From positions 1-64,000 of the forward strand of contig CAVQCX010000033.1 in the NCBI GenBank assembly GCA_963711095.1: 64,000 nt of DNA, given 5' to 3'. Position 1 is the first letter of the stretch; every line of letters starts with the position of its first letter. The notes below the pieces were generated by a model. The model was not told where the DNA came from and did not search any database. It saw only the letters and a list, made by a program, of their open reading frames with translations. Source of the stretch: CAVQCX01 sp963711095. GTDB lineage: Bacteria; Pseudomonadota; Gammaproteobacteria; Chromatiales; Chromatiaceae. Shown piece by piece: positions 63,283 to 64,000 of this stretch. The position numbers were made by a program, and so were the translations under genes.

Positions 63283-63480
63283 GGGAAGGCAGTAGGGGGT
63301 AGGCAGTAGGCGGTAGGCAGTAGGGGGTAGGCGGCGGGCGGTGGGGTGTTGATCGCTGCCCGCAGCGTTCTTTCTGCCTTCTGCCTTCTGCCTTCTGCCT
63401 TCTGCCCTCTGCCTTCTGCCTTCTGCCCACGCCTGCCTCGCCTTCTGCCCACTGCCTTCTGCCTTCCGCCTTCTGCATGA
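63283..63480. repeat. Heptanucleotide repeat arrays inside the methyltransferase
   Basis: Two arrays. One has GTAGGCA/GTAGGGG-type units at 63294-63350 and the other CTTCTGC units at about 63369-63477, many of them perfect. On the minus strand they encode QKAEGRR and PTAYRLL repeats. A unit length of seven means copy changes shift the frame. Confidence 0.85.
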
Positions 63481-63603
63481 CGTGGACCGAAAGCTCATCG
63501 AAGAGCGACTCGATGTAGAGGCGGTACCCGTGGTCGGGCAACTGGACGAGGCCCGGCGCCAGCCCGCAGAACTCCTTAGTCACGGCAGCCAACGACCAAA
63601 TTC

Positions 63604-63670
63604 GCGCATAAATATACGCGCGCTCATAAACTTTATGAGCGCGCGCAAATAAACTAACCCCGCTCATAAA
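63604..63670. promoter_or_regulatory. Palindromic operator-like region
   Basis: CGCGCGCTCATAA (63617-63629) pairs perfectly with 63633-63645 (loop ACT). Related half-sites GCGCATAAATA (63604) and GCTCATAAA (about 63655-63663) flank it. It lies between the upstream regulator-like gene and the methyltransferase start and could be that regulator's binding site. Confidence 0.55.
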
Positions 63671-64000
63671 ACGCCCCCTTGCGCTGTCCCCGAAGAACGA
63701 GCTTGCTCTCTTTGACAAGTCGTTGAAGGAGTCTCGTCGCCTGATCAGGCCCGAGCCTACACAGATCCACGACGTCCTGCCGTCGAATCCGCCCGTTTTG
63801 GTCTACGTAGGACAGCACCATCTGCTCCTGCTGCAAGGGATCAAACCCCGCCTGCCGCACGTAGTGCGCAGCCTCTCCGAGATCTCGGTAAACGGCGGGG
63901 CTCAGGGTGTAGGTCCTTCCCTTACGAACCCCGTGGGCCTGAATAAGCCCCGATTCGACCAAACGCTCGGTTACGAAGCGCGCGGCGGGTAGGTCTTTCT
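63654..64000 (-). CDS. ATP-binding/winged-helix regulator, C-terminal part (window edge)
   Basis: The frame is open to the window end. The visible 115 residues contain two winged-helix modules (DLPAARFVTERLVESGLIQA ... GRTYTLSPAVYRDLG and QQEQMVLSYVDQNGRIRRQD then LGPDQATRLLQRLVKES), ending AFYERG. This is the usual C-terminus of AlbA_2/HATPase-type DNA-binding regulators found in defence islands. The N-terminal domain lies outside the window. It is immediately upstream of the methyltransferase, with the palindromic site between. Confidence 0.65.
   Translation of the reverse strand, partial: KDLPAARFVTERLVESGLIQAHGVRKGRTYTLSPAVYRDLGEAAHYVRQAGFDPLQQEQMVLSYVDQNGRIRRQDVVDLCRLGPDQATRLLQRLVKESKLVLRGQRKGAFYERG

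Larger units (their letters stand above)
62707..63583 (-). pseudogene. Adenine-specific DNA methyltransferase, N-terminal part
   Basis: GTG 63583 starts TKEFCGLAPGLVQLPDHGYR then LYIESLFDELSVHV, plausibly the native N-terminus. Repeats (63283-63480) follow, and in another frame LLPGDAPPEQTGFDLGGLTD ... RKRYDVVVMNPPFGAAS carries the catalytic NPPF (motif IV) and continues to MVEAAAYVLRKQSLRLF, where the cassette begins. The SAM-binding motif I region expected between these parts is absent, so about 300 residues seem deleted. One heptamer fewer would put the N-terminus in frame with the catalytic part. Confidence 0.65.

Overview
The window reads as chromosomal DNA of a GC-rich, sulfur-oxidising gammaproteobacterium, most likely a purple sulfur bacterium or close relative (Chromatiales). 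This is inferred from a sulfur globule protein gene (40551-40976), a persulfide dioxygenase-rhodanese fusion (52833-53891), a bacteriohemerythrin, and many REP-associated Y1 transposases (RAYTs). No rRNA, tRNA or CRISPR array was seen.

The genome is littered with repeats. Two REP families recur. REP1 resembles GGGGTCAGGTCTCGCATT (variant GGGGTCAGTTCTCG) and bounds MARPLRI-type RAYT genes at 18.1, 51.2 and 54.3 kb. REP2 resembles GGGGACAGACCACGATTT and bounds a second RAYT type, as at 33.0 kb. Solitary REP ends sit exactly where several host genes stop matching their families (DUF3530 at 0.67 kb, MscS at 2.5 kb, a PIN toxin at 25.9 kb, a hydrolase at 36.6 kb, Nnr at 45.9 kb). Repeat-mediated rearrangement has therefore shaped the window. 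Remnants of IS91, IS110, IS66-like and other Y1 elements occur at 27, 33-34, 38-39 and 41-44 kb.

Layout. 0.3-17 kb: mostly housekeeping or orphan genes: glutathione transferase, truncated MscS channel, HMGL-type aldolase, MEKHLA protein, beta-propeller, CPBP protease, Met-rich membrane protein, a coupled DOMON/NamZ-like pair, thioredoxin-NHL protein, YebC and an alpha/beta hydrolase. 17.5-25 kb: hemerythrin, RAYT, an overlapping glycosyltransferase-GMC oxidoreductase-phosphodiesterase operon, and glutamate decarboxylase. 25-29 kb: broken toxin-antitoxin modules, an orphan HPr kinase and a glycine-zipper pseudogene. 29-33 kb: a six-PAS membrane diguanylate cyclase with two frameshifts. 34-41 kb: two SpoIIAA-like genes, a puzzling structured noncoding block, an AEC transporter and the sulfur globule protein. 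44.5-51 kb: AdhP and a three-gene secreted-protein operon (Hep_Hag/YadA-head protein, thrombospondin-3 repeat protein, DUF11 protein). 51-57 kb: RAYTs, a ParE/Phd module, the sulfur enzyme, a hairpin-rich element and a methyltransferase. 57-64 kb: a defence-island-like region.

The 57-64 kb region is the most unusual part. A large adenine-specific DNA methyltransferase gene is split by a 2.0-kb cassette encoding an AAA_21/OLD-like ATPase, an antitoxin and a PIN toxin. Start/stop overlaps join the three genes, and a 9-bp direct repeat flanks the cassette; both copies are read as Leu-Arg-Leu in the methyltransferase frame. The same methyltransferase carries heptanucleotide and other short tandem repeats at three places. 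A second striking object is a multi-hairpin element present at 6.5 kb and 53.9 kb, in which corresponding stems differ by paired substitutions, suggesting a structured RNA.
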